Origin: Mesobacillus persicus
GTDB taxonomy: Bacteria; Bacillota; Bacilli; Bacillales; Cytobacillaceae
DNA: 64,000 nt
NCBI RefSeq assembly: GCF_900109925.1
Contig: NZ_FOBW01000008.1
Coordinates: 124,001-188,000, forward strand
Reading direction: 5' to 3'
The notes beneath the pieces were generated by a model that was given only the letters and a program-made list of their open reading frames with translations, was not told the origin of the DNA and did no database searches. Shown in pieces: positions 43,729 to 51,876 of the stretch. Each line of letters begins with the position of its first letter. The first letter of the stretch is position 1. The translations under genes were made by a program, and so were the position numbers.

Positions 43729-44220
43729 TCAGACCGTTAAATCATTTTCAGATTTGATATTGATTGCTTCTTGTAAAAGCCTTTGGAGAACAGCAGCAAA
43801 GACAGCAATCACCATTGGTGCACCAACCATGACCATTCCGAGTAAAATGAGACCCGGGGCATCATCCCATTCTGCAACGATATAGACAAATGGAAGAGCT
43901 ACGACATACAAACCACTAATTGTGATGGCGGATTTTTTGATACTCTTTAGCGCTGTTACAGAAACTTGTGAGAACGCTTGATTATTGTCAATATAACGTA
44001 ACAGTTTAAATGATTGATACAAAGCATAGTAAAACGGAATCGCTGATCCATACATAATCAATAAAATCGCAAATACCACATAAGCCAATATTGCGCCATT
44101 TGCCGCATGTTCCATTGCTTCCATTGCAATTTGAGGCAACAAAAAGATGCATGCAGCTAGAACAGGTATGCCAATAAAAATAACCGCTATCTTTAAAAAC
44201 AGTGTTGATCCTTGTTTCAT
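43729..44220 (-). CDS. DUF2975 membrane protein
   Basis: The 163-residue protein has four hydrophobic segments (about residues 8-30, 40-65, 95-120, 125-150), typical of DUF2975. It is encoded upstream of an XRE regulator with a ten-base gap, the usual pair. The ATG follows a GAGGTGC site. Function unknown; possibly an anti-regulator or membrane sensor. Confidence 0.85.
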   Translation of the reverse strand: MKQGSTLFLKIAVIFIGIPVLAACIFLLPQIAMEAMEHAANGAILAYVVFAILLIMYGSAIPFYYALYQSFKLLRYIDNNQAFSQVSVTALKSIKKSAITISGLYVVALPFVYIVAEWDDAPGLILLGMVMVGAPMVIAVFAAVLQRLLQEAINIKSENDLTV

Positions 44221-44386
44221 TATTATCGCACCTCGCTATTTAATTTCACCTTGATAATATCATTGAATTTATCGTTTTACAATAAATAATTATCATTTTT
44301 TATATAGTTTTTATTGAATCACACTTCCACAACGATAAAAAATAGCCTTTACTGATCGCCATGTTTCTCCCTCAGCAAGTCTATTC

Positions 44387-44402
44387 TGTGACGGCTATCA
44401 CA
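44387..44402. promoter_or_regulatory. Fnr/CRP-type box TGTGA-N6-TCACA
   Basis: A perfect dyad. Its centre (44394.5) lies 41.5 bases before the start point expected for a -10 TATGCT at 44424-44429, which is the class II activation geometry. In bacilli this favours Fnr, the oxygen-limitation activator, over CRP, which they lack. Confidence 0.6.
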
Positions 44403-44423
44403 AGTTGTTGGAGATTTTTAGGT

Positions 44424-44429
44424 TATGCT
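44424..44429 (+). promoter_or_regulatory. -10 box TATGCT of the hemerythrin promoter
   Basis: Four of six bases match TATAAT. There is no good -35, as expected for an activator-dependent promoter; the Fnr-type box stands at that position. Confidence 0.45.
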
Positions 44430-44496
44430 TCTAAAAGAACAACAAAAGACTACACAGAAATTTTTGATGATAATAATACGTTGGGAGGGTTGAAGG

Positions 44497-45036
44497 ATGG
44501 AGGAGTTGAATCTAGTTTTATGTGCTCCCCTGCAACAATTAAAGGACGAGCATGTTTCACTACGGGCAGAAATGAATCTTTTCTATGAGATTGCTGAAGA
44601 AATTGAGTGCGAATCTGGCCCTGCAGTGGTTTTATTGTTTGCGGAATTATTTGCGCGGGTATCTGCTTTTACTGAAGAACTCAAAGCACACTCCAAACGA
44701 GAAGAAGATGGATTATTTCCGTTGATGGTCCGTCGTCTTGAAAAAAATGACCACACAATCGCTGAGATGGAAGAAGAACATGAGAAGGCCGAACAGCATC
44801 TACAGGATTTCCTAACCGAAGCTAATCAAGCTGGTACAAACATTGATGAACATGATGCCCAGTTCATCACAGTAAGCGCCGTGCAAGCTTATGCGACCTT
44901 AACGCAACACTTCGCCAAGGAAGAAAAAGTGCTATTTCCGTTGGCAGAGGCTATTCTATCATTGGATGACAAGACAGAACTAAAACAATTGCTTCAAACA
45001 AGTGATAGGCAGTCTAGAAAGAGTCAAATATCATAA
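44497..45036 (+). CDS. Hemerythrin-like domain protein
   Basis: The 179-residue helical bundle has the iron-ligand histidines and glutamates in LKDEHVSLRAE, HSKREEDGLFP, EEEHEKAEQHLQDF and QHFAKEEKVLFPLAE. Such proteins bind O2, NO or iron, or repair Fe-S clusters under oxygen or nitrosative stress. The ATG is preceded by GGGAGGG. It is monocistronic. The Fnr/CRP-type box upstream suggests induction under low oxygen, consistent with the role of related Ric/ScdA proteins, though this one lacks the ScdA N-terminal domain. Confidence 0.9.
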   Translation: MEELNLVLCAPLQQLKDEHVSLRAEMNLFYEIAEEIECESGPAVVLLFAELFARVSAFTEELKAHSKREEDGLFPLMVRRLEKNDHTIAEMEEEHEKAEQHLQDFLTEANQAGTNIDEHDAQFITVSAVQAYATLTQHFAKEEKVLFPLAEAILSLDDKTELKQLLQTSDRQSRKSQIS

Positions 45037-45149
45037 ATTTCCTATCAATTTACCAAACTGCGATCGCGAACAAGAATAGATGAGATGTGCCCTCTGGGGC
45101 AGGACCAGTCCCTCTGGCTAAAATGCTCCATTAAACCTAGCAGAAATAA

Positions 45150-45169
45150 GGAAGCATAAGAACCGTCCC
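45150..45169 (-). repeat. Dispersed GGGGACGGTTC repeat, copy 3
   Basis: Minus-strand copy containing GCATAAGAACCGTCCC, followed by two TTTGCTTCC tails, lying at the end of the helicase gene. Confidence 0.6.
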
Positions 45170-45189
45170 TTTGCTTCCCTTTGCTTCCT

Positions 45190-47472
45190 TTATATAATCT
45201 GAAAGTCTCTCCATTCCTCGGGGAGTAGGTGTTGATATTTCTGGGTCAGGAAACGATCGTCTACTAATACGATGGTTCCGGAATCACTTTCTGATCTGAT
45301 TAATCTCCCACCTGCTTGAATGACCTTGTTGATTCCTGGGAAAGTATAGGCGTAGTCATATCCATTTTTCCCTGTTGATTGGAAATATTCCTTCATTATG
45401 TTTCGTTCTAGACACACTTGCGGTAAGCCGACGCCAACAACAATGACCCCATTTAGCCTGTCGCCTTTTAGGTCAATCCCTTCAGAAAATACCCCACCTA
45501 AAACAGCAAAGCCTAGGAGTGATTGCCCACTATCTTCTTTAAACATGCCTAAGAATTGGTCCCGTTCCTCCTCGTCCATCTTATTCGTTTGGATGATGGT
45601 AGAAATATCAGGATAGCTGGATATAAAGTCCTCATATACAGTTTTCATATACTGATAGGAAGGAAAGAAAATTAAGTAGTTTCCCCTTCGCTCGCGGACT
45701 AGCTGCGAAATCATTTCAACCAAGTGTTTTTTCGTACTTTCACGATCATGATAACGGGTGGATAATTGTTGAATGTAAACGTCCGTTTGTTCCTCCCCAA
45801 ATAGTGAAGGGATTTTAATCGTATAGTCGTCAGACGTACCACCAAGCATATCGGTAAAATACGGAAGTGGTAATAAGGTTGCTGAAAAATAGACCGTTGA
45901 TCGAAACTTTTTTCGAATTTGCTGCAACAAATGCGAAGGATCTAAACAAAACATTCTTAGGTGAACTTCATTCTTCTCCGCTTCCACATAAGTCACATAT
46001 CGTTCATCATAAAGCTTGGATATTCGAACAAACCCCGCTGCTGCATAATACGTATCTAATAGAAATTGCTGACTGTCTGATTTTGGTTGTTGTAAAAGCT
46101 CCATCTCCGCAACACGGACAAACTCCTCAAGCATTTCGATTAGATCAACTTGTAATTCCTTTAGTACAAGCTGCCCTTTCTCCGAACACTTTTTCTTGAT
46201 TTCAATAAAATATTTATTTAGCTTCGTAACAGAGTCGTATAGAACGGAATCTTTATATTCCCTTTTCAAGGGAAGAAAATTTGACTTTGATAATTCTGCT
46301 GAAAACATCTCTCGAGACCGATCAACTAGATTATGGGCTTCATCTATCAATAACACAGATTGTTTTTTATGTTCGTCGAAAAACCGCTTTAACGAGACTT
46401 TCGGATCAAATATATAGTTGTAATCGCAGATTATAGCATCTGCAATAAAGGCTAAGTCTAAGGAAAACTCAAATGGACAAAGTGTATGCTTTCTCGCATA
46501 TTCTTCAATGGTGGCTCGGTCAATAAACGTTTCATGAGAGAAAATATCTAAGGCCGCTTCATTGATTCGGTCATAATATCCATTCGCAAACTCGCAATAT
46601 TCCTTCTGACAAATAGTTTCTTCTTTAAAACAAACCTTATCCTTTGCCGTAATCGTAACAGCGCTTAAACATAAACCTTTCTTTTTTAAATGAGAGAAAG
46701 CATCTTCAGCGTTTTGTCTTGTGATTGTTTTAGCTGTTAAATAAAACATTCGTTCAAGCTTACCTTCCCCCATCGCTTTCACTGTCGGGAAGATGGTAGA
46801 AATCGTTTTTCCAATCCCTGTTGGTGCGTTGGCAAAGATATTTTTCTCCACGGAGATGGTTTTATAAACTGCACCCGCCAGCTTGCGTTGACCTTCGCGA
46901 TAGTTTTCAAAGGGAAAAGCTAGTTCTTGTATGCTAAGATCTCTACGTAATCGATGCTTTTTCATTAAGGATGCAAAGGGTGAATACTCTTTAACTAGCT
47001 CGATAACAAATTGTTCAAGTTCTTGAAAGGTAAACCGCTTCTTAAATTTTTTTTGCTCATCGGTAACGACTTGTACGTAAGTTAACTGAACACTTATTTC
47101 TTGCAGATTATGATCTTTTGCATAGATATAAGCATAAACCATCGCCTGAGCCCAGTGTACAGGGTTACTATCCTCTTCTATCAAACTAAAGTCCTTTGAA
47201 GTAGATTTAATTTCGTCAATTAAAATTTCATCTGGTTGAAATAATAACCCATCACAACGTCCCTCAATCAGGAAAACCATCGAATCATATTCGATTTCCG
47301 TTTTAAGAAAAACTTCCTTTTGATCGGTTTCTGCATATGTACTTTGTATCGCCTTATGAGCCTTTGTCCCTTCGGTCATAGGGGTTAAGGTTCGGAATCT
47401 ATTATCAATACTTCCAGTTCTATATACATATTCAACTAATGAACGTACAGAAAGCTTTATTTCGGTTAGCAT
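45190..47472 (-). CDS. Nuclease-fused XPD/DinG-type Fe-S DNA helicase
   Basis: This 760-residue protein starts with a PD-(D/E)xK nuclease domain (Asp74 in EGRCDG, Glu87 and Lys89 in DEIKS), as in RecB/Cas4-like proteins. It is followed by a superfamily 2 helicase: Walker A PTGIGKT (217-223), the four Fe-S cysteines Cys281, 288, 293 and 332, DEAH (377-380), and late motifs GVFSEGIDLKGD and AGGRLIRSESD. The order nuclease-XPD-like helicase is known in bacilli. It probably acts in DNA repair or R-loop/structured DNA processing. The ATG follows AGGAG. It stands alone, flanked by two dispersed repeats. Confidence 0.9.
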   Translation of the reverse strand: MLTEIKLSVRSLVEYVYRTGSIDNRFRTLTPMTEGTKAHKAIQSTYAETDQKEVFLKTEIEYDSMVFLIEGRCDGLLFQPDEILIDEIKSTSKDFSLIEEDSNPVHWAQAMVYAYIYAKDHNLQEISVQLTYVQVVTDEQKKFKKRFTFQELEQFVIELVKEYSPFASLMKKHRLRRDLSIQELAFPFENYREGQRKLAGAVYKTISVEKNIFANAPTGIGKTISTIFPTVKAMGEGKLERMFYLTAKTITRQNAEDAFSHLKKKGLCLSAVTITAKDKVCFKEETICQKEYCEFANGYYDRINEAALDIFSHETFIDRATIEEYARKHTLCPFEFSLDLAFIADAIICDYNYIFDPKVSLKRFFDEHKKQSVLLIDEAHNLVDRSREMFSAELSKSNFLPLKREYKDSVLYDSVTKLNKYFIEIKKKCSEKGQLVLKELQVDLIEMLEEFVRVAEMELLQQPKSDSQQFLLDTYYAAAGFVRISKLYDERYVTYVEAEKNEVHLRMFCLDPSHLLQQIRKKFRSTVYFSATLLPLPYFTDMLGGTSDDYTIKIPSLFGEEQTDVYIQQLSTRYHDRESTKKHLVEMISQLVRERRGNYLIFFPSYQYMKTVYEDFISSYPDISTIIQTNKMDEEERDQFLGMFKEDSGQSLLGFAVLGGVFSEGIDLKGDRLNGVIVVGVGLPQVCLERNIMKEYFQSTGKNGYDYAYTFPGINKVIQAGGRLIRSESDSGTIVLVDDRFLTQKYQHLLPEEWRDFQII

Positions 47473-47485
47473 GTTATCTCCTATT

Positions 47486-47506
47486 GGGGACGGTTCTTTT
47501 GCTTCC
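47486..47506 (+). repeat. Dispersed GGGGACGGTTC repeat, copy 4
   Basis: Contains GGGGACGGTTCTTTTGCTTC, just upstream of the helicase start, so the helicase gene is bracketed by copies 3 and 4. The stretch 47507-47720 is the toxin leader. Confidence 0.65.
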
Positions 47507-47720
47507 TCCTACTAAATAGAGCAATAACTATCCGTTTGAATAGATAGGTCCCCTTCTGTTTGATTGAAAGAATACAAAATAGCTTATCCCTCCCTAGTTT
47601 ACCACAAACCAAAACATATGTTCCTGTTTGTGCAAAAATATGCTAAACTAAAGAAGCAATAGAATAGGTTTTCTCAAGGGTGGTCGGCCTATCTCCCCAG
47701 TAGAAAGGGGGTGGTGCTGA

Positions 47721-47804
47721 TTGACAGTGTTTGAGTCTCTGATGTTTGCGATTGCATTTACTACCTTAGTCGTAGCCATCCTGTCATTTAACCATAAAAA
47801 ATAA
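47721..47804 (+). CDS. Holin-like type I toxin (27 aa)
   Basis: A TTG start preceded by AAAGGGGGTGG encodes MTVFESLMFAIAFTTLVVAI..., a single hydrophobic helix ending in FNHKK. It matches the N-terminus and layout of TxpA/BsrG-type membrane toxins of bacilli (MTVYESLMI...). The gene is too short for normal calling. An 11-base segment of the leader (CTCAAGGGTGG, 47673-47683) is complementary to CCACCCTTGAG (47806-47816) at the 3' end, so the 5' and 3' ends of the mRNA can pair. An antisense RNA overlaps the 3' end. Confidence 0.78.
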   Translation: MTVFESLMFAIAFTTLVVAILSFNHKK

Positions 47805-47933
47805 TCCACCCTTGAGTTGACGCCTCTGGTGGATTATTTCTTTCACTGACAGCTGACCCCTCTACGGGAACCGTCTATTGCTGGACTGGACATGTTGACG
47901 CATGTTCGGTCCTTTTTACTATATGATGTAATC
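47795..47933 (-). ncRNA. Predicted antisense RNA antitoxin
   Basis: A promoter on the minus strand (47940-47968) would start transcription near 47933, running toward the toxin gene and ending at the hairpin 47800-47838, whose minus-strand product is followed by TTTTT. The transcript of about 139 bases overlaps the 3' end of the toxin mRNA by at least 40 bases, as RatA overlaps txpA mRNA. Confidence 0.5.
47800..47838. terminator. Bidirectional terminator shared by toxin and antisense RNA
   Basis: Arms AATAATCCACC (47800-47810) and GGTGGATTATT (47828-47838) are perfect. T-runs follow on both strands. The stop codon of the toxin lies in the stem. Confidence 0.8.
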
Positions 47934-47939
47934 ACTTTT

Positions 47940-47968
47940 ATTATAACGCATGTTTTAGGGAAGAACAA
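47940..47968 (-). promoter_or_regulatory. Sigma-A promoter of the antisense RNA
   Basis: On the minus strand TTGTTC (47963-47968) and a consensus TATAAT (47940-47945) are 17 bases apart. No minus-strand protein gene begins downstream before the helicase, 460 bases away and past a terminator. The 47839-48058 stretch otherwise holds no gene. Confidence 0.6.
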
Positions 47969-48058
47969 TCGGAGGAGGTGCATGTTCCCGCTGAAGAATT
48001 TTGTTTCACAACTTGTTCCAATATGCATCAGATCAGTTATGTTCTTCCCTCGTTTTGC

Positions 48059-48565
48059 TCACACCAGAGAAAGACGAAAACCTAATACTTTTATTCCATC
48101 CTCTGCCGGGATAAAATCAGATTCTGGCACACGCTCAAATCCTAAGTTTTCATAGAGATTCCTGGCTTCATTCATAAATTCACCAGTATGTAAGCCGATG
48201 GATTGATAGCCTTTCGCTATGGCCCTTTCCATACATTCATTGATCAATCTTTTTGCAGCGCCTTTCCCACGGGCTTCAGGGGAAACTGCCAGCATTCGGA
48301 TTTCTGGATACTCCAATTCCTCCACTTTTCCATCATACGCATCGATTTTTGCCGGAAACAATGCAACACTCGCAATGATTTCCCCAGCGAGTTCCGCAAC
48401 GAGTAGATCCACACCCTCTTCCACATCTGCCTCAGATAAAATCGCTTTTTTCAATTCTTGCCAATGACCTTGAGGGATTTTAGCGATATGGTCTTCGTAG
48501 GCCTTTACTCTTTGTTCACGTATGAATGGAAGTTCCTCTTCTTTTGCATCTCGTATTCTAATCAA
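48059..48565 (-). CDS. GNAT-family N-acetyltransferase
   Basis: The 168-residue protein begins at a TTG with GGAG six bases upstream. The acetyl-CoA binding region PEIRMLAVSPEARGKGAAKRLINECMERA shows the R/QxxGxG/A motif, and the chain has typical GNAT length and order. Substrate unknown (amine or amino group). It appears coexpressed with the GST-like gene 18 bases upstream. Confidence 0.9.
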   Translation of the reverse strand: MIRIRDAKEEELPFIREQRVKAYEDHIAKIPQGHWQELKKAILSEADVEEGVDLLVAELAGEIIASVALFPAKIDAYDGKVEELEYPEIRMLAVSPEARGKGAAKRLINECMERAIAKGYQSIGLHTGEFMNEARNLYENLGFERVPESDFIPAEDGIKVLGFRLSLV

Positions 48566-48583
48566 GAGTTTGTCTCCTTCCGA

Positions 48584-49600
48584 TTATTTCACTAAAAATT
48601 TACCTTCGGACTGACTTAATACTTGTCGATTATGTTTTGAGAGCAAACCTGATAAATCTGGTCCTTTTGGTAAAATGCTGTTATGCCCTTTTTGATCATC
48701 ACTCGATAGATGATTCGATAAGTAATAATGCACTTTGATTGCATGAAAATCAGTCGTATCACCAAACCCCGGCGTCTGGTACAAATCACATAAATAACCC
48801 CAAAGATTTGGAAAATCAATGATACGATTGCGGTTTGTCTTGAATGCAGAAAAGTAAGCCACATCAAAACGAATAAGTGTTGCATAAAATCGGACATCTG
48901 AATCCGTAATAAAATCTCCAAACAAATACCGCTGTTTTGAAAGACGGTCCTCTAACTCATCTAATCTAGCAAACAAGGCATCGTATGCTTGTTCATAGGC
49001 TTGTTGCGACTGAGCAAACCCACATTTATATACACCATTATTTACCTCGTGAAAAATGACATCATTTAAAGCATCAATTTCTTCTCTTAGGGGATCAGGA
49101 TATAAATCCGGGGCATTTTTTTTATGAAATGGTGCCCAAACCGTTTCGAAATAGTTGGTCAACTTAAAATAGTCATTGTTGACGACCTTTCCTTCTATTA
49201 AATCGACAATTGCTGGAACCGTTGGTCGGCCATTATAATCAACATCCGCATTTTTATATACTTCACTTAAATATTGAATTCCTAATACCGGATCGACTCC
49301 ACCAGGATCCAAAGAGAATTCCCAATCAACATGCGGGAGATTTGGGCGCAAGAGGCTTGCTGTGCCTAAACTGATGACATCTTCCAAACCAAGAACTTTC
49401 CGGACAATAACAGACCGGTGTGCCCAAGGACAAACCGCTGACCACAGAAGTCGGTAACGGCCCGCTTCTACCGGAAGTTCTCCCTCTTTCTCTCCAAACG
49501 GGGTAATGAATCGATTTTTTTGCCGGTTAAATGACCCATCTTTTTTTATTTCCTTCACTGACTTTGAATCAGAGTTACTTTCTTCATTTGATTGTGACAT
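48584..49600 (-). CDS. Glutathionyl-hydroquinone reductase-like (ECM4/YqjG) GST-fold protein
   Basis: From the ATG at 49600 (MSQSN...), preceded by AAAGGAG, the protein has about 338 residues. The thioredoxin-fold domain carries the CPWAHR active-site motif, and the C-terminal GST domain includes FGDFITDSDVRFYATLIRFD. Xenologues reduce glutathionyl-hydroquinones. Bacilli generally make bacillithiol rather than glutathione, so the natural thiol partner may differ. It is followed closely by a GNAT gene. Confidence 0.9.
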   Translation of the reverse strand: MSQSNEESNSDSKSVKEIKKDGSFNRQKNRFITPFGEKEGELPVEAGRYRLLWSAVCPWAHRSVIVRKVLGLEDVISLGTASLLRPNLPHVDWEFSLDPGGVDPVLGIQYLSEVYKNADVDYNGRPTVPAIVDLIEGKVVNNDYFKLTNYFETVWAPFHKKNAPDLYPDPLREEIDALNDVIFHEVNNGVYKCGFAQSQQAYEQAYDALFARLDELEDRLSKQRYLFGDFITDSDVRFYATLIRFDVAYFSAFKTNRNRIIDFPNLWGYLCDLYQTPGFGDTTDFHAIKVHYYLSNHLSSDDQKGHNSILPKGPDLSGLLSKHNRQVLSQSEGKFLVK

Positions 49601-49848
49601 GGCCAATCTCCTTTCCGACGAACAAAATTCCCATCCACAGAAAATCTGTTTTCTAGTTCTGCCTTATTTTCTTAAGTATATAAGAGTAGTTAGAATATTC
49701 ATACCCTTTTATTTGCCTAGGCATTAACATAAATGCCTGCCTCAAGGGCATTCTAATGGCGATTAAAAACTCAGGAAAATTTGAAAAAACTCCTTAGGCA
49801 AAATGAACGAAAAAAACGATTTCAACCAAACGACGTGGAGGTCTTCTC

Positions 49849-50724
49849 ATGAGCAACTCAAACAATCAGGAAAATCAAAATCTATTCCCTCCCCAGCATC
49901 AAGAGGAACACCCTGGCATGGAATATAAAATGGACCCGCTACCTGTTTTCGACGATCAGAAGTACATAGGAAGTGATAAGTTGAAAGATAAAGTCGCTCT
50001 GATTACTGGTGGAGACAGCGGAATTGGCCGCGCTGTGGCTTTGGCATTTGCCAAGGAAGGCGCAGATATTGTTTTTGTTTATTATAATGAAGAGAAAGAT
50101 GCAGAAAAAACGGAGGAACTCATTAAAGCAACTGGACGCAGATGCTTAGCGATTTCCGGTGATATTGCGGATGAATCCTTTTGTAAACAAGTAGTGGCAG
50201 ATACCATCCAAACCTTTGGGAAACTGAATGTCCTTGTAAACAACGCTGCTGTTCAATATGTACAAAATGGACTAGAAAACATTTCAACCGAGCAGATGCT
50301 TCGGACTTTCCAAGTTAATATATTTGGGATGTTTTTCTTAACCAAAGCCGCTCTTGCTCATATGAAACAAAACTCTAGCATCATCAACACCACATCTCTT
50401 TCAGCCTATGAAGGAAATCCGCAACTCATTGACTATTCGGCAACAAAAGGAGCGATTGTTTCATTTACTCGCTCTTTATCTAAATCACTAGCTCCTAAAG
50501 GAATTCGAGTGAATGGGGTTGCTCCCGGCAAGGTTTGGACTCCGCTTATTCCTTCTTCCTTCCCGGCAGATCAAGTCGCAAAATGGGGCAGCAAAACGGC
50601 GATGAAACGTGCTGGCCAGCCAGTAGAATTTGGACCGGCCTATGTATATTTAGCCTCTAATGATTCTTCCTATGTGACAGGGCAAATTTTGCATCTAAAT
50701 GGAGGGCTGTTTGTAACAAGCTAA
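49849..50724 (+). CDS. SDR oxidoreductase of the YhdF/YdaD general-stress type
   Basis: This 291-residue SDR has a hydrophilic N-terminal extension (FPPQHQEEHPGMEYKMDPLP) typical of the stress-induced SDRs of bacilli, then TGGDSGIG, NNAA and TTSLSAYEG...YSATKG. The ATG follows GGAGG. It differs from the SDRs of the catabolic cluster in this extension and in sequence, so it is probably unrelated to that pathway. NADP-dependent reduction is expected; substrate unknown. Confidence 0.92.
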   Translation: MSNSNNQENQNLFPPQHQEEHPGMEYKMDPLPVFDDQKYIGSDKLKDKVALITGGDSGIGRAVALAFAKEGADIVFVYYNEEKDAEKTEELIKATGRRCLAISGDIADESFCKQVVADTIQTFGKLNVLVNNAAVQYVQNGLENISTEQMLRTFQVNIFGMFFLTKAALAHMKQNSSIINTTSLSAYEGNPQLIDYSATKGAIVSFTRSLSKSLAPKGIRVNGVAPGKVWTPLIPSSFPADQVAKWGSKTAMKRAGQPVEFGPAYVYLASNDSSYVTGQILHLNGGLFVTS

Positions 50725-50745
50725 ATGAATGAATGCTATGGTCAG

Positions 50746-50778
50746 GCTTCCAAAAGGAAGCTGATCCAGCTTTTTTAT
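50746..50778 (+). terminator. Rho-independent terminator
   Basis: GCTTCC-AAAA-GGAAGC forms a short stem and an alternative AAGCTG-CAGCTT stem overlaps it, followed by a run of six T's, 22 bases after the SDR stop. Confidence 0.6.
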
Positions 50779-50809
50779 CACCCAACGAACCTCCTTTACA
50801 TGTTTCAAA

Positions 50810-51676
50810 TCATAATTGTTTATGAGAGTTAAGGAACTCTATAAGACTTTCATCCGTGTCTTTTGATGAATAACCAAGCCAAATCAAATGGCCCCATGTG
50901 TCCAATAGACATAATTGAGAATGTGGTATATTTTCATGAGCAAAATACGGATGTTCTAGAGGGACCGATCCATCATGTTTGCTGTGCATGATAAGGGTTG
51001 GACAATTGATCGCCTGTAACGTTTCAACAGATACCTCTTTAATCTGTTCTAAATCTAGAAAAAACCCATCTCTGGACCGTTGTCGGTTATTCATTTTTCT
51101 CACTGCTTCAACATCATCTCTACTATGCATCCCCTTTGCTTCTTTGTAGGTTAGTTTACTAAAAGAGGGAAACATCTGATTAAAAATGAACTGTGGAAAT
51201 ACATTATTCATACTAGAAATTAGCTTCCATGTGTATTTTTCTGTTTGTGGACGAAATAATATTCTCGCCGCTTTGTATTCTTTATCTTTTGGGGTAAGCC
51301 ATTCTTTCGTAACAGCGGATTGGAGCGTAAGTGAACAAACCCTGTCTGGATAGTTGGCAGCAAAATATATACCACTAGGACCGCCTGCGGATATAGCAAG
51401 TAGATGGACTTTTTGTAAATCTAAGTGTTTCAATAACTTCAAATAATACTCGCACGCGGTCGATAAACTTTCTCCCACTGCTTTTGATGTGCCGCCATAT
51501 CCCGCTCTTGATGGAGTAATGACCGAGAATCCATTCTCTACTAATGCTTGATACCCAAATTCTTCATGACAATTGGAATGTCCGCCGTGAAAGACAAATA
51601 TCGGCTCGCCATCACCAATAATTGAATATTCAATAGTTAATCCATCCACAGCAAAACTCTCTATTCTTCGTTCCAT
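50810..51676 (-). CDS. Alpha/beta-fold hydrolase
   Basis: The 288-residue enzyme shows FHGGHSNCHEEFG for the oxyanion region, a nucleophile elbow LAISAGGPSG in which the first usual glycine is alanine, an acidic residue in HSKHDGSVPLEHP and the catalytic histidine in TWGHLIWLG. It could be an esterase or related hydrolase; the substrate is unknown. The ATG follows AAGGGGGGG. Confidence 0.9.
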   Translation of the reverse strand: MERRIESFAVDGLTIEYSIIGDGEPIFVFHGGHSNCHEEFGYQALVENGFSVITPSRAGYGGTSKAVGESLSTACEYYLKLLKHLDLQKVHLLAISAGGPSGIYFAANYPDRVCSLTLQSAVTKEWLTPKDKEYKAARILFRPQTEKYTWKLISSMNNVFPQFIFNQMFPSFSKLTYKEAKGMHSRDDVEAVRKMNNRQRSRDGFFLDLEQIKEVSVETLQAINCPTLIMHSKHDGSVPLEHPYFAHENIPHSQLCLLDTWGHLIWLGYSSKDTDESLIEFLNSHKQL

Positions 51677-51821
51677 GAGAAATCCCCCCCTTGCTCTATT
51701 AGAGTACTTATCTTTTAAATTGTCTATCTAATTTTTCAGTTTATTCTTTAGTTTCCCTCCTGATGCGCTTTTTTTATAAGGATGTTCAAGCTCCTCTTCT
51801 AGGCACGCGCCGATGCAAAAA

Positions 51822-51864
51822 AGGTGCCAGGCACCATCCAGATTCTGGATGGTGCCTGGCACCT
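51822..51864. terminator. Perfect 21-bp inverted repeat acting as terminator of the TRAP operon
   Basis: Two 21-base arms (51822-51842 and 51844-51864) enclose a single T. The arms begin AGGTGCCAGGCACC, itself palindromic. On the minus strand it is followed by TTTTTTGC, 13 bases after the dctP stop. GGTGCCAGGCACC repeats are familiar from bacilli. Confidence 0.8.
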
Positions 51865-51876
51865 CAAATGTTTTCT

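Noticed and set aside
44270-44310. AT-rich dyad resembling a Fur box before DUF2975
   Set aside because: Too many mismatches to the 19-base consensus; likely just AT-rich sequence.
47641-47648. Single TAAACTA half-site of the MarR motif (also near 59689)
   Set aside because: Only one half of the dyad is present, so it is expected by chance.
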